64,000 nucleotides of DNA from Henricia sp. BOLD:AAB3569 (lineage: Eukaryota > Echinodermata > Asteroidea > Spinulosida > Echinasteridae). The stretch's first letter is position 1, and the number at the start of each line of letters is the position of its first letter. Both the position numbers and the translations under genes were made by a program. Shown here piece by piece: positions 27,601-39,600 of the stretch. The DNA lies in NCBI GenBank assembly GCA_037783545.1, contig JBBELK010000514.1, forward strand, positions 310,001 through 374,000, given 5' to 3'. Under the pieces are notes generated by a model that saw nothing but the letters and a program-made list of their open reading frames with translations, searched no databases and was not told the DNA's origin.

Positions 27601-30600
27601 TTCAGAAACAAGTCACTCCAAACAAGTATCCATATTACAGCAGCCATATTACAGCAGCCTAGATTTTAAACTTTGCAATTTTGCTTAAGACAAACAATTC
27701 TGGTGACAAGCAACAACATTAGGTTAAATGATATTAAAAACAATTCTACCTGGAGTTGTCAGTACCGTAGGGATGCCTGTGGCTGTTTGCGGTGCAGCTG
27801 TTGTTTGGCCAGACACTGCGGGTACACAGGAATCGTTGCAATTATAAAATCAGGTTAAGATTCAGTCAAAAAGTAAACATTATTTTCAACAGCACCTTTC
27901 AAATTTGTACATCGTAAAATAAGAACATTTGTTCAGTTCGGGTTCGGCAAGTATTGTCGGCAGTGTGGGTTCCGGTTAAAAGTGATCACGCACGTGCAGC
28001 TAGCTTTCTTTATAAATTAGGGCATATGTATTTTTTTTTATCTTCAAACCCGCTCTTTTACACGATTTATTTGTCATAAAGAAAAAAAAACGGCGTTGGT
28101 GGGATGAAATGGACCCGGGAAACTTAACAGAATCCGAGGCTGGAGCGCGGCACTACTGTCGGAACTTGCATTGTGCATGCATTTTGTGATTTGTACCACG
28201 TGCAAACCATCGTGAGACTGCGTGGGTTGGTATTTTTTCCTAGCCTTTGGTGTTTGTAGTACCCGAAAGTATATCGCTGTATTTCTGTAAGAGGGCTTAT
28301 TGATTTCCGTGAAAATGCTTTTCACAATGTTGTGCGAAAAATTATGTCCAAGAAAATTCTGTCCCGAAACGCCATTTTCACAATGCAAATGTATATGCCA
28401 CGCCGCTAGACGGCGTTTTCAATCAAACCGTTCCGATCAATCGACAGTTATTATCAGCAGATCGTGCAGATGCATACTGCACGCTAACTCTATGGCTTTG
28501 GCACGTTGCGGCGATGGAGCCAATACAATACTTGATCGGCACCGATCGAGCAACATTCGTGTAGATATCGATCGTGAAGTCATGTCTGTACGGAGTCCTG
28601 CATGTCGGTACGGTGGGCGCCAGCGCGGGGCTCAAAATGTCGGATCTGATTTGGCACAAGAATTGCTTTGTACAGTGCATATGACGTTCGACAGTTAAAC
28701 ACGAAGCGCTTTTGCAAGCATAAGAAGTAATTTCGAGTGGTTTTTGACATTCAGGAAGCCAGCTGCCTTTCACATTTTACAGTTAAAATATGTAAGAGTG
28801 AAACACTCCCGAACAGCCGAACTGAGTGAAATGTTCGGTTCGGTCCGGTTCGGTTCGGAAGTGCCAAGTTCGGTAAAATCCCGTTCGGTTCGTATGTTCG
28901 GTTACAGCATTACTGCCAGGTACTCATTGTTCATAATCCAAATTATGATTCTAGCAGTCAACCTAGACAGTTTTTTTAACATTCTAAAATCAATGTACAT
29001 GTATGCATGTTCAATGACTACTTATATGAGGCTGCATTAATTGTAAATTTATTCTTTGAGTAAATGGGGTCATTTTAATGACGATTTTGGATCTAATTTG
29101 CATATTTATGACATCATAAAGACTCCATTCGTAACGCAACTATCCTTATCATACTTCTTGAACCTGAAAACATTGGAAAAGATGTCATGTTTGTCAAAAC
29201 TGGTTGTGGATTGGCACATATCGTGCTGCATAATACGCATTTTTATGCATATTTATGACATCATAATTGACTCCATTCACAACTCAACCAATCCCATCAT
29301 GATCATTGACCCTGAAAACATGGGAAAGGATACCTTGTTTGTCAAGATTGGTTGTGTATAATTGGCCGATTTATTGAGAAAGTAAGATTTCTCCATGAGG
29401 GGTAAGCGGAAATCATTGAGGGGCGGGTCTGCAGAAAAATGTATACAGATTTAGGCTTGACACCAAAACGTTTTTGAAAGGTCTTGGTACGTACAACAAT
29501 AAAATCATGGGTCACTTCGTACATCTTTGAGATGGACACGAACTCCCCCTAGAACCTGGACTAAATATTTCAATGTCAACTTAAAGGATGCATGAAATAG
29601 GACTTTTGTTACATAAATCTACAGTAGAGAATGTGTTTTACACATTTTAATCAAATTCAGGGAAATTAATAGTTGCGTTTTGGTGTAATTGCAAGTTTTC
29701 TATTTTTATGCTAATGAAAATTTGCATATTCATGACCAAAGCTGTGATGTCATCTCAGGACAACAGAGAAATTCTCTATAGACTTGCGTACAAAAGTTGG
29801 TGTCATTTTCACTGGCTTCTTGATATCATGAACTGAATCAGTTTACTGAGTTTGTTGAGTATGTCCATTTGCAACAATCCTAACAAATGGATCAGTGGGC
29901 TACCCTTACAAAAAAGTTTTATAGAATTCTATAGAACGCTTTATAGAGTTCTATAGAACTCTATAACATTCCAGATTCTCTATAGAACTTTTAAGGATTC
30001 TCTATAGAAATCGGTTTCCTCTATAGAATTCTGTAGAATTAGTTTTCTATAGATCTAAATTTCTATAGAAAATTTAATTTAAAAAAATGGCGTCCCCGCT
30101 TCTCTATAGAATTTTTACGGTTGTCTATAGAAATCGATTTCCTCTATAGAATTCTATAGAATTAGTTTTCTATAGATCTAAATTTCTATAGAAAATTTAA
30201 TTTAAAAAAATGGCGTCCCCGCTTCTCTATAGAATTTTTACGGTTGTCTATATAAATCGGTTTCCTCTATAGAATTCTATAGGCCATTCTATAGAATGTT
30301 TTATAGAGATTCTATAGAGGTCCGTTATAGATTTCTATAGAATTCGTATAGAAAAGTGTCCCACTTTTCTAAAGAATCTCTATAAAACATTTCTATAGAA
30401 TTGCCTATAGAAATTCTATAGATTTTTTTTTATAGAATTCTACAGAACTTTTTTGTAAGGGTACTGTTACTAGCTGTTTGAAATGTACTGTTTTTCCCTT
30501 TGTTTTTCAACTGTGGGTTCCATCCATTTTTACATAGAGCAATTAAATAGAAACTTTGCGTTAAATGCTATTAACCAGTAAAATTCCAGATGTTTAATAA

Positions 30601-33600
30601 AAACACACCTTAGTGTTGATAGTTCTTGATTTTTTTGCCCCCGAGACCCAAAACTTACCAACAACATTGACGTACATCTCACACGTTTCAGTATTTGAGG
30701 AGTTGTCGGTTGCACTATACAGCACTACATGGGGTGATGTTGCAAGGTCAAATGTGACAATGTCACCAACAGAATACGTAGTTTCATTCACATCAATGGA
30801 CAGAGTGTAGAATCCAAAGTTATCCACACCAGACACTACATCAGGTAGCTGCACTGTAGCATAGTTTTGGCCTGTTTCGGTGTCAACTGTCCGGTTGGCT
30901 GGACATGTGATGTTAGGAGATTCCTGATCTATAAGAGGGTACATGTACTACGTGTCAAAAAGAAAAACATGTCCTACTTTTGATCTTAAATAACCTTGTC
31001 ATTTTTAAACCAAAATTTCACATCATATAAATGAGGCCTGACAAATGTTATTGACTGAGTTTCATTAGCTTTGTCCAAGATAGTAAAATTTAAAAGCCAT
31101 ACGGGGAAAAAAGTGAATTTCAAAATTCGCCACTTTCGACTGGCGCTGGAGACAGTGGTGGAATGTGTGTGCTGCAGACGAACGCTTCTGAAGGAATAAA
31201 GGATCACTCAAAATGTTATTGCAAACCATCTCGATCGTTTCACGAAATTCATCAAGAGGTGCAAAGGGACCTCAGACATACACATTTTCCTTGACAATTG
31301 CGGATGCCAAGTCGGAAGTGGCAAATTATGAAATTGAGGGTTTTTAAATCTCACCCTCTTGGACAAAACTGACAAAACTCACTCAAAAGAATTTCTCAGG
31401 CCTTGTTTACATGATCTGAAATTTTTGATAATTAAATCCGTTGGGAATTCACAAACTTATTTAAGATCAAAAGTAGGAGTAGGACATGCTCTTCTTGACA
31501 CGTATGCTATACAAATATATAACATCATTTGAGGGTGTTTGAATATATCAGCGCTGTAAGATGCGAGTCCTGACTTTTCAAGGACTCGGCCAGTCAGGAC
31601 TCTGACTCTGTCTCTGACTCAAATTTAGAATTGACGAATTTCACATTAGCCATCCTCTTGCAACAGTGCCCCTTTAACGCACTCCCTAACTCCTGCGTAC
31701 AGTGGCCCTGTTGAAAAAGGCCCCATTTCGCGGTGGGACTAGCGACAGAAATCTTGTCGCCTCTGCTGGACCAATCAGGACGCTTGGCAGTGCATTGCAG
31801 CATGAGCAGGCCTTTGGGCCACAGTGACTTCACTTTTGTTCATCCTGGCCACCTTAGATTGGTTTGTCTTTGTGTCTTGTTACGTGTGTTGCTACAAGTA
31901 CAAATATTGTACAGTGACTGAATGAGTGTTTGTGTATGTGTGCTTTTCTGCGTGGCATTTAGGAGTGATTGTGCTTTCAGGCGAGTACATTCTTTCACTT
32001 TAGTTGCTTAATAAGAAGAGCCTCGTTATCAAACTCAGAAGTGGGTTTCAAATTGGTAAATTTGCGATTCATCTATAGTATAAATTAGGAGATTTGGCAT
32101 GAGTCCATTTTGTACATGTGTACAGTAAGACACATTTTACAAACAAGTATATTATTACGAACGCCAGAAATTATTTCAAGACCCTACTATAAATTATGTT
32201 GGGGCCAAAAATATATCAAACATGCAAAATGCGTAATAAATAATTTCAACTGCAATGATTTTGAACTTCTAAATACATTTTCACATCCCAAAGAAATATA
32301 TTTCTTTGCCTAAAGCTAATTTACCAGCTCCCATTGATGATAGGCACGATCACCGACACTTGACAGTCACTTATTTAGATTGAAACAAGAACTCTGGACT
32401 TTGACTCAGACATATGCTGGACTCCAACTCGAACTTGACTACGTACATTGTAGTTAATATTAGCTCTCGATCCTCAGTATTTGAATTTGACGGGTGAGTG
32501 GACAGTGGGGGGAGGAACATGGGGGCACACTTTCGGAGGCCATGTGCCCTCCAGGTCTTCTTGATGGCGCCGCTGCCTGACATCAGTGAAAATCCCATAT
32601 GTATACATAACAATCATGTTTTTTTTACGATGGGCCCCAGCAGTTTTTGTGGGACGATCTCTGGCTACGATGTTAATTGTTCCAGAAGGTTCAAGAAATC
32701 AGCAAAAGAGTACAACAAAAAACATTCTTTCTTTGATAATTACCTTCGACAGTGATGAAATATGTACACGTAGCTGTTAACCCAGCGGGGTCAGAAACGT
32801 GGCAGTCAATAGAGAAGCTGCCAACATACCACCCTGTTCTATCTCCAACTGAATTATCCAATGTGCAAGACCCGCTCGGCATACCAGAGTTGTCCGATAC
32901 GAAAGGAAAGATATTCCTGTATATGGATACCATTCTACCCGGAGAGGTGGGCAGTGTTCTGTTGGCACAGCCCACAAGACGCGGGGGCTCGGTATCTGAG
33001 GAACAAGACCATACTCATGTTATGTGTGAGAGGTGTGTCAATAAGGAGATTAATATATAAAGATTTGGCAGAAGCAGCGAGGAAAAGTAGGCAAGGAAAT
33101 TACTTTTGTTCAGACAGATGATGATATGCAGATGTTTTACCAGCAGTTGTTGATGAAAAGTATGAAAGCAAGTACCAAGTACTACAGAAGGAGAGTCCAA
33201 AAATTTATGAGCTGAGCTATGAGCCACATATAGACACCACGGCAAAGCACTTAAGCGAAGAAATAAAGATCGAAACTTAAAGGATTTAAGTTTGGATTTT
33301 TAAGTTTGCTCAGATTTTTCCAGAAAATGGATTTTGTTTCAACTTAGCAATCATATAAATTACTTCGCAAAAATTAAGCCTGGGTGATTATCAAAATTTT
33401 ATAATTGATTAATTGAGAGCAAAATAATTGCGATTAATCGCGATTATTTTGCTTAAAATTTGTGAACATCATTTCGAACCTTCAATTGTGCTCAAAACGC
33501 CAATACCATGAAAAAATAGTAGATCGTATCCAAAACCTGGGTTATAGTTCCAAAGGTAGTGGGTTCAAATCCCGGTCCGGTCCATCCATGGTGCGTGTAC

Positions 33601-36600
33601 CCTTGGGCAAGGTAATTTGCTACGCATTGCTTCTCTCCACCCAGGAGCAAAATGGGTACCTGAGAGGGTAGCAAAAGTTGATGTGTTTTATTAGCTGTTG
33701 AGCGCCCAAGGCAGCCCGGGTTGTATACTCCCCAGGGAGTTGAGGTGGTATATGGAGTGATTTAATGGAGCCATATGATCAGGGGTGATGATAATGTAGG
33801 CGCCTTGATCGGAATGAATATGGAAATAGTGGGCAGCCGGAAGGGGGAATCGAAACACGTACGTAATGCACTGATACGATGCAGACATCTGTAGCATATT
33901 GTACATCGTGTTTGGCTCAATTATAATCGCGCTACATGCACTGTGCTACCATCGATGGAGCTGCTAATCGCGATTAGTTGGAAATAATCGCGAGAGGCAG
34001 ATTAATCGATTGTTCAAAAAACCCGCGATTACTGGTAGTAATGCACATCAGCCATCGATTAATCACACTAATCACACAGGCTTACCCAAAATACTATCAA
34101 CGGTAAGAAAAGAAATGGATTATCTCCAATTTGGATGTGGAAGCAAAAAAGGTTGGTGTGATATCACTGCACTGCTAATGGATAAATTAGTTTTCAAAAA
34201 TGTTGATGATCTTTGAAAATACTCGAATTGAGGAGAAATTTCAGAACGGTAATGAGAAAAATACATGTATGACAAATGATGGCATCAAAATCTGAACACC
34301 CATGGGAAAATTGGGGGTGGTGGGGGGAGGGGGAGGGGGAGTGGGGGGAGGGGGAGTGGGGGGAGGGGGGGTGGGGGGAACGGTCTCAAGAATGTGATCT
34401 GCATGGACACGCTCTTTTAAGGCAATTAGCACCGTTGGCACTGTGTTACTTTTACTTAAAACATTTGTTGTAATCGATTTTTATTAATATTTATGAAGGG
34501 TATATATAGGTTTCACATTTATAAGTAAATTATAATTACGTTGTATTTCTAATGCAAAAGTAAAGAAAAACATAACACGCCCTGTGCAGAAGACACAAGG
34601 CTGTGGTTCAGGCTCATTGGGTAGTCTGGTTCCTGGACCAAAAAACTGGCCACTGTTCGCCACCAGACGCCACTGCTTGGACCTGTTGCATGCAACTGGG
34701 CTTCACTGCGTCTTGGCTCAAGAAATTGAACCTTTTTTTCTTTGCGAACATTGTCAACCGTGTTTAAATAATCTAGGCTTCCTAAATAAACTTCAACTTG
34801 ATTTATCGTTTTCAAATCAAATCTAAAAACACCAATGTCGACCGCTCTGTCAGAAAATGACCGCTCTGACAGAAAATGCCGTCTCTGACAGAAACGCTTC
34901 ATGGCACTAAGTATTGTGAAACTCCCAAATTAAGCGCAAAGCATCGGAAACAGCGGCGTAGGTTATCCCCCCCGCCCCCCCATGAAAAATCGTCCCCCCT
35001 GTAAAAACGGTAAAAACAGATTTACATGATCTACGTCATTTTCATCGCCCGAAATTCATGTCATTTTGATTGCCCCAAAGGTCGGCCCCCTCGCCCGCAC
35101 ACAGTACTTCAGAGTAATATTGAATGACAACAAGAGGATATAAGGGAAAGAAGGTCATCAGCAGCAGCAGCAGCAGCATTAGCAGCAGCAGCCAGCACCT
35201 CCAGCACCTCCAGCTCGCCAGTGTCGTTATGCATTGCTAGGCTATCGAATCATGCACGTGCGCTATAGTTGTGTTTGTTGTTGTACACATGTATGTCGTT
35301 TGTTCCCATATATGGTCAATTCAACCATCTGTATGACACCTTCTTCAAGCAAATGTGAGCTGTAATACATGTATAATATGTATAATACATGTATAATGTG
35401 AATATGGCTGAAACTAAATGTCATGAATTTACAAAGGGTGTTTTTTTTATGTGAGAAATATTTGATTTCGAAAAGATGCACTCCCTATTTGCAGAATGGA
35501 CGAGGATATTAGCCTTCACCATGGCCCTACAAACCCTCTGGGACCGTAAAAGCAGCTGACAGGGCAAGATAATTGGAGCGCGGTGAAATACGTGGCACAA
35601 ATTAGTAATTTTCCGAAGAATCTGTTGCAAAATCCGGGAGGGTTGGAAGCTCTGCACAAACACGTGTATTTTGTGTTTTTTTTCCTCCTTTTGATACTTT
35701 GCCAACTACTCGCGATTAATGGAGTACTACTCGTGAGTAATTGCTCCAACTGCTCGCGAGTAGCAAAATCAACTACTCGCCCAGCGCTTCCCGCTATATC
35801 ATCTAATCAAATGACAGGGATCAAGCGTTCATGGTTCAATACAATACAATTTAAGTTACGCTTTTACCTGTGATGTTCACAACTAATGTACAGTTATTGG
35901 TATTGCCGCTGGAATCCGTAGCAGTAAACTCCACGATGTGTTGTCCAATACTAAACGCAGATCCAGATGTTGCACTGGATACAGTAGTAACTGGCTGCAT
36001 GGAGTTATCAGTGACGCCAGGTGGGGGCCAGAAAGCGAGACCAAATGGCAGACGGGGAGTTGTCGAGTTGGTTATGTTATTGGGACACACAAGTTGCGGA
36101 ACCTCACGATCTAAAATTTTGAAACATAACATTAAAAAGGCCGGGGTAATTTGTTTGTCTAATCGTACACATTATGTTACATTCTTGGGGGGTCTGCTGG
36201 GATCATGATAATATAAAGTCCCATTATATCAGTTGCAATGACACAAATTTTACATCATGAGTGGACAAGAAAGCCTTAAATTTATTAATTAGATTTGCAT
36301 ATTTTAAAGTGTACACATCCTTTAAGGGGTCACTACTTTACAAGCTTTGATTTCTGAGAATCTCCTATATTGACGATTTGCTCTTTGTCTGTGCTCTTTG
36401 TTTATATCTAAAGCGTCCTCTGTTGAAAATTGGTCGTCATTATGAGGGCGCATCCCGTTTTGCATAAATTTGGTTTGGTAATGATGCCAAAGGTCAGATA
36501 ATTCAAAGAGTTGGCATGCGACCTCATTCCCAAACCATATTTATGTTTTTAAAAAATGGCGGCGCGCATTAACGCCAAGCATGTTTTGGTTTGTTGTGAC

Positions 36601-39600
36601 GTCAGGCGGCACGTCATCTACGGTTAATTATCAATGAATGTTAAATTTACCATTTAAGTTTGATGAAGTGGAAATAAATCAATTGAATTGAATTGAAAAG
36701 TCACGTTTCTATTAGGACCCATTTACTAGATCCACTATTTTCCGGTAAATAGTGGAGATAATTTTCTTCTGGCAATTTTCCTTCTCGAGGAAGAAAAATG
36801 TCAGTGAATTTTTCCGGCAACACCAACAGAAACACACGTTCTTCTCGAGTGCGTATACAGGGGAGAAAACAGAAACATGTTTATTTATTTATTTATTTAT
36901 TTATATACCACATCCAACAGCGGATGGACCGCCAATTACAGGAATGGGAGCAAGTGTGGTTGAGTGCCTTGCTCAAGGGCACAGGTGCCACAACCCGTCA
37001 CGGCCAGGAATCGAACCTACATTCTAGTACTAGTGTAACCAACCGACTTGGTAAAGTCGATTGCTTACTTACTTAAATTTGTATTGTATTAATTTCAACA
37101 TGCGAAACCTGATAGAACGTTTCTGGAATGTATGAATATTCAGTAGCCTCCAGCGTTAAGATATTTTCGTTGTTCGGCTACTGGAAGGTTCTTGTCGCCT
37201 TTTGTCCCGCCCACGAGTGGAACGCTTGTGTTCACCCAAGCAGTTTGCCTTATGCAGCGCGAAATTCAGCGTTCATTCCCTGCACGTGCCACCGTCGGAG
37301 AGGGCCAGGGCTGGGTAGAGCAAGTGTTATATTCTACGTTCACTTTCGTTGTTGAGTTTGGCCCGTATTTGTTTTCTGCGTTATTATTTATTGGCCGGTT
37401 TTGCTCTAGACGCTTCCCTGTAACAACCATCGTGTATGCAGGAGAATATTCCGGTGAGTTGCGTTTCGTATGTTGAAATACTTATTTTATATTGCTATAT
37501 TTGTGTAGTTTGATATTATACTTCTGTGGGTGAAATTTGAACATTATAGTACAGGATTTTGCGATTTCACAACATTTAAGGTGAACTATGGAATCTCTCG
37601 TAATAGTTTTGACATGAAGCGCTTATCTTTAAATATTGCTGTTTGACATCGTTAATGCAAATTGCCATAAAATGTTGGTGCTAAAAACCTGGTTATATTT
37701 TGCATTAGGTGTGGAATTATCGTGTGACTTTTTCATGTATATTGACATATAATGGTGAATAATTTTATTTCAGTTAGTGTACATTCTACCTATGGGTTTA
37801 GATTGACCAGCAGCCGTTCTTAGCCCCCTCGATGCTCTCGAAGGTACGGTTGTGGTTTTATTCATTTTACAACTTCTTGTGGGCAAACAGTATATCATTT
37901 TGTGAAAAACTTATTGAACTCAAATTTCATTAGAATTGCTAACATTTACACAATTTTTACATATGTGTCGATTGGGAATATAGATTTCTATTTGCATCTT
38001 AAACGAAAATCACTTTAATAATCTGGTATGAAATTTAGTAAATTTAATATTTTATTTGTTGCTGGTTGTCTCTGCAATGGCTTTGAGATTACTTATCGGT
38101 TTTATACAAATACTTAATATTTTTGGGCAGTTGCCGTGGCAACCGGTTACCTTTGCGCTATGTTGTATACTACTACGGTGTATATTTATTGACATTGTTT
38201 AATCTATTTTTTTACAGGCTCCTCCCCTCGTTGTCTGGTAGCCTTGTTATGGCCCGGTTACGGCCGTGTTAAGCCTATAACTTTGGGGGTCCTGATTAAA
38301 TAAAACATGTTGTCAGACCTGAAACTCAGTTGCACCAGTTGTACTCTTTACCACCTTGAGTCCGCTTGGTTACACATGGCGTAGTCATGGGTCAGTGTAG
38401 AGTTGGGAATGGTTGTATTTGTTATGATCTGTCTATTCTCGGTATATAATATGCTTTGTGGATTGATCAGTGAATCTCCCCACAGCATATCACTAGGAGT
38501 TATTTTAATAGTTTTGGTTATTGTATTTTGTCCTAATAGATGCAGGAATTTGATCCAGTCAATTGGGCTCTTAAGACTCTACCTTGATTCTTGAACTTCA
38601 CTGGCAGTGCAGCGTCTTGTGCCCGTAGACCGAATTTGGTGAGTTGCACAATGGCTGGTTATCTATGTTTCCCTTTTTTTAAAGATTAAAATCGAATTTT
38701 ACGATGGCCATGTTAGAGTTTTTGCTCGATTCTTGGGTTTTGCCCAGGACATGGTAGACGTCGTGCCGGTTTAGTTTTTTTTGGGAAAATTATTGGTTTT
38801 GACCGGTCAGCCATTGTGTGGAAACCGCCCAGTTTGGTAAACGTGGTTCAGACGTAGGGAATTTGTAAATAGCAAGTACTGAGTGTTTAAAAACGTGTAT
38901 TTTTTGGTGAATTTGAATGTTAGAGGTTATCATTGCAATAAGATTTATGTCTTGTTCTAAGATGACGAAATTCTATGTATTTAATGTATAAACAAAATTC
39001 AGGTCGCGTAAAGTGTTTAGGGACTTATATTTTTTCATGTGGCTTTGGAAACTTCAATTCTGGGGTGTGTGTAACCAACCGACTTGGTAAAGTCGATTGC
39101 TTACTTACTTAAATTTGTATTGTATTAATTTCAACATGCGAAACCTGATAGAACGTTTCTGGAATGTATGAATATTCAGTAGCCTCCAGCGTTAAGATAT
39201 TTTCGATGTTCGGCTACTGGAAGGTTCTTGTCGCCTTTTGTCCCGCCCACGAGTGGAACGCTTGTGTTCACCCAAGCAGTTTGCCTTATGCAGCGCGAAA
39301 TTCAGCGTTCATTCCCTGCACGTGCCACCGTCGGAGAGGGCCAGGGCTGGGTAGAGCAAGTGTTATATTCTACGTTCACTTTCGTTGTTGAGTTTGGCCC
39401 GTATTTGTTTTCTGCGTTATTATTTATTGGCCGGTTTTGCTCTAGACGCTTCCCTGTAACAACCATCGTGTATGCAGGAGAATATTCCGGTGAGTTGCGT
39501 TTCGTATGTTGAAATACTTATTTTATATTGCTATATTTGTGTAGTTTGATATTATACTTCTGTGGGTGAAATTTGAACATTATAGTACAGGATTGTGCGA

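Larger units (their letters stand above)
23655..27925. repeat. Tandem array of five exon-plus-intron units (0.83-1.16 kb)
   Basis: Each unit holds the 66-bp mucin-like exon and shared intron words such as GACAAGCAACAACATTAGG, AAAATGTTGACAAGTCATGG and a G-rich tract. Exon-to-exon spacing is 1155, 1036, 1060 and 834 bp, the differences being MITE or SINE insertions. The two middle intervals are nearly identical, so duplication was recent and stepwise. Confidence 0.93.
30528..36132. repeat. Downstream HYR A-B-C block (segmental duplicate of 40583-50780)
   Basis: Exons and long intron stretches are collinear with the upstream block: 30.53-31.56 with 40.59-41.59 kb, 31.6-33.3 with 42.66-44.2 kb, and 34.06-34.95 with 44.29-45.4 kb. 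It is shorter because the upstream block gained insertions. Confidence 0.92.

Noticed and set aside
28300-28698. 132-residue plus-strand frame
   Set aside because: It overlaps a 116-residue frame on the other strand, is low in plausible domain features and has no splice or promoter context.
37192-39512. 94- and 75-residue open frames found twice (37.1-37.5 and 39.2-39.5 kb)
   Set aside because: They are inside the two LTRs and identical because the LTRs are. They have no similarity to retroelement proteins.
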